This document shows, piece after piece, positions 10,651 through 11,796 of a DNA stretch of 11,796 nt. The DNA lies in NCBI RefSeq assembly GCF_026339875.1, contig NZ_JAPEPZ010000013.1, positions 1 to 11,796 of the forward strand. The letters are read 5' to 3'. The DNA is from Streptomyces sp. NBC_01571 (lineage in GTDB: Bacteria; Actinomycetota; Actinomycetes; Streptomycetales; Streptomycetaceae). Under the pieces are notes generated by a model. It ran no database searches. It was given only the letters and a program-made list of their open reading frames with translations, and had not been told where the DNA came from. Made by a program: the position numbers and the translations under genes. Position 1 is the stretch's first letter. Each line of letters starts with the position of its first letter.

Positions 10651-11487
10651 TCAGCGAGGGTTTGGTGAGCTGGAGTCAGGCGGTGCTGGCGCGTCGATTA
10701 CCCACTCGTACGCCAATCTCCACTTCGCACGAGGCAGAACGTGGAGGCCGATCTCAACCACTCGCCCCTCATCGGTCAGCCCCTTGTGCGTGATCTCCAT
10801 GACCGCTTGCTCGACGGGGATGCCCAGGGCCTTTGCCTCGGCTGCGGTTGGAGATCTGACCTCGATCTCCTCCCGTAGCCGGACCTGCCTGAACCCCGCT
10901 TCGGCCATGCGGGACTTACTGCCTCCCGTGCCCGTTTTGCTCTCGGCGAGCACCGGGCAGGCGTCTGCTACATCCTGCGGAAACCAGCTGGTGGCAACCT
11001 GTACAACCTCTTCGGTCTCCTCATTGCCTGGCAGTCCAACTGGCATGATCCGCTCACGTTTGAGGGTCTTCGCGCGGTGATGCATCCCGAAAACCTCCGC
11101 CACCTTCCGCGGAGGCACATCCCTAGCGATGGTGAGGATCACCGGGCGCGGCTCGAAACCCATCGCTCTCATCTCGGCCTCAAAAGCGCCGACCGCCCCG
11201 CCGGCCTCCCGCAACGACGGGAGGTAGCGCCTGTTTCGCTCGCTCACGATCTTGCCTAGCACCAGTGAGACGTAGGTGCCTTTTCCCTGCTTAGAGAAGA
11301 GCAGTCCCTCGCCTTCGAGCAGGCCGTAGATGTCACGGGCGGTCTGGTAGGCGATGCCGTGTTCCTTCTGGAGCTGAGGCACCCCAGGCAGGCGCGATCC
11401 AGGTGCTAGTACGCCCCGCGCGATCTTGTCTCGGATCTCGGATGCGATCCGCTCAACTTTTCCCGGCTCCTTCTGCTTGGTGGCCAC
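10651..11487 (-). CDS. GntR-family (HutC subfamily) transcriptional regulator, 278 aa
   Basis: The N-terminal winged helix is at about residues 10-75 (KVERIASEIRDKIARGVLAP, LPGVPQLQKEHGIAYQTARD, GLLFSKQGKGTYV). After a linker, the UTRA effector domain runs from about 100 to 262 and ends in HVLPRAKWRLAYEWVI. This is the architecture of HutC/DasR and of the KorSA-type regulators of Streptomyces conjugative elements, which repress transfer or replication genes. The start is GTG 11487 with GAGGGGG about 5 bases upstream. The last residues (APAPPDSSSPNPR) are a disordered tail. The gene precedes its UTRA-only paralogue and is followed leftward by the other regulators. Candidate operators with dyad symmetry lie upstream (11552-11570 and around 11637-11660). 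Its ligand and targets cannot be read from the sequence. Confidence 0.9.
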   Translation of the reverse strand: MATKQKEPGKVERIASEIRDKIARGVLAPGSRLPGVPQLQKEHGIAYQTARDIYGLLEGEGLLFSKQGKGTYVSLVLGKIVSERNRRYLPSLREAGGAVGAFEAEMRAMGFEPRPVILTIARDVPPRKVAEVFGMHHRAKTLKRERIMPVGLPGNEETEEVVQVATSWFPQDVADACPVLAESKTGTGGSKSRMAEAGFRQVRLREEIEVRSPTAAEAKALGIPVEQAVMEITHKGLTDEGRVVEIGLHVLPRAKWRLAYEWVIDAPAPPDSSSPNPR

Positions 11488-11527
11488 CGCTCCCCCTCTC
11501 TACGCATCGTGCGGCTAGCGGATCTCG

Positions 11528-11643
11528 CTACCCGGTGTGCGCACAGCATGGCATGACTAGTTGTGTCATGAAAGCCGAGAATCGACCTCCTTTAATATTG
11601 CTCAAGAAAGTGCAGGTCAGACATGGTGTCCGAAAGGTCTTAG
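11528..11643 (-). promoter_or_regulatory. Leader of the GntR gene with dyads and two micro-ORFs
   Basis: CATGAC (11552-11557) and GTCATG (11565-11570) form a 6-bp dyad about 65 bases before the GTG start, a possible GntR operator. Reading leftward, a 10-codon frame (11624-11592, MSDLHFLEQY) ends in TAA fused to the near-perfect Shine-Dalgarno AAAGGAGGT (11593-11585). A 13-codon frame (11569-11528, MTQLVMPCCAHTG) follows 15 bases later. The strong ribosome site without a normal gene behind it is unusual. AT-rich bases at 11590-11606 could hold a promoter. None of these roles is established. Confidence 0.3.
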
Positions 11644-11796
11644 CTAGACAGGTTGACCTGAGGGGGATAGCGGAGTTCTAATCGAGTTGCCCAGCAGGCG
11701 GTGAGTAGCCGGATGCAGGGCGTAGCTGGTGGTGCTTGTCAGCTCGGGGACCTCCAGCCCACGCACAACAGCAGGTGTCACCGCTTCTTCGGAGGT
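11644..11796 (-). CDS. 3' end of a leftward gene entering from the right edge (50 residues visible)
   Basis: From the last base of the window the frame ACC-TCC-GAA is open for 50 codons and stops at TAG 11644-11646. The visible peptide starts TSEEAVTPAVVRGLEVPELT and ends TPLSPSGQPV. It looks like an ordinary C-terminus with a proline-rich tail and matches no family that I recognise. G/C-ending codons are less dominant than in the rep cassette, as in the neighbouring regulator genes. The gap to the GntR start is 156 bp, so the regulator probably has its own promoter. With only 50 codons visible, chance openness cannot be excluded. Confidence 0.42.
   Translation of the reverse strand, partial: TSEEAVTPAVVRGLEVPELTSTTSYALHPATHRLLGNSIRTPLSPSGQPV

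Overview
The window looks like the left end of a linear Streptomyces-type replicon, most likely a linear plasmid. The DNA is very GC-rich with G/C-ending codons, GTG and TTG starts are common, and nearly every gene has an actinobacterial relative or architecture. No rRNA, tRNA, transposase, integrase or CRISPR array was found.

Layout. Bases 9-174 hold seven consecutive hairpins, six of them with 3-nt loops of the form TNC on the strand given (GNA on the other strand). This is the expected look of a Streptomyces telomere, but the block does not begin with the archetypal chromosomal terminal sequence. Two small rightward genes follow: an unknown 166-aa protein (550-1050) and a helix-turn-helix (HTH) protein (1585-2082). 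They are separated by about 530 bp filled with GC-rich inverted repeats. At 2083-2400 lies a convergent intergenic region with stem-loops and four 12-bp G-rich tandem repeats.

From 8993 down to 2402, seven leftward genes form one long cassette: (1) a replication initiator with iterons inside its own coding sequence; (2) a DnaB-like helicase; (3) a Tap-like telomere-associated protein, translationally close-coupled to the helicase; (4) a 190-aa HTH protein in the position and size range of a telomere terminal protein; (5) a small membrane protein; (6) an HTH/coiled-coil protein; and (7) a Uma2-family PD-(D/E)XK nuclease. The first two genes resemble the rep1/rep2 (lambda O/P-like) arrangement described for the linear plasmid pSLA2. 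The next two resemble the tap-tpg end-replication operon, but with diverged sequences. The simplest reading is that one cassette carries both functions: internal bidirectional replication, and patching of the protein-capped ends at the unusual telomere 4 kb away.

The right side (9266-11796) holds leftward regulators: a Tap-like stand-alone Cro/C1 HTH protein, an unknown 106-aa protein, a GntR/UTRA repressor and a paralogue that has lost the DNA-binding domain. The 3' end of one more gene runs in from the right edge. The gap between the HTH gene and the initiator contains a rightward terminator with no rightward gene before it, which hints at a small RNA. It also contains a hairpin that buries the initiator's ribosome binding site.

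The strongest candidate for something undescribed is the combination of noncanonical telomere, diverged Tap/terminal-protein pair and rep-dnaB in one operon. Family assignments come from reading the sequences and from memory of the families, not from a database search.
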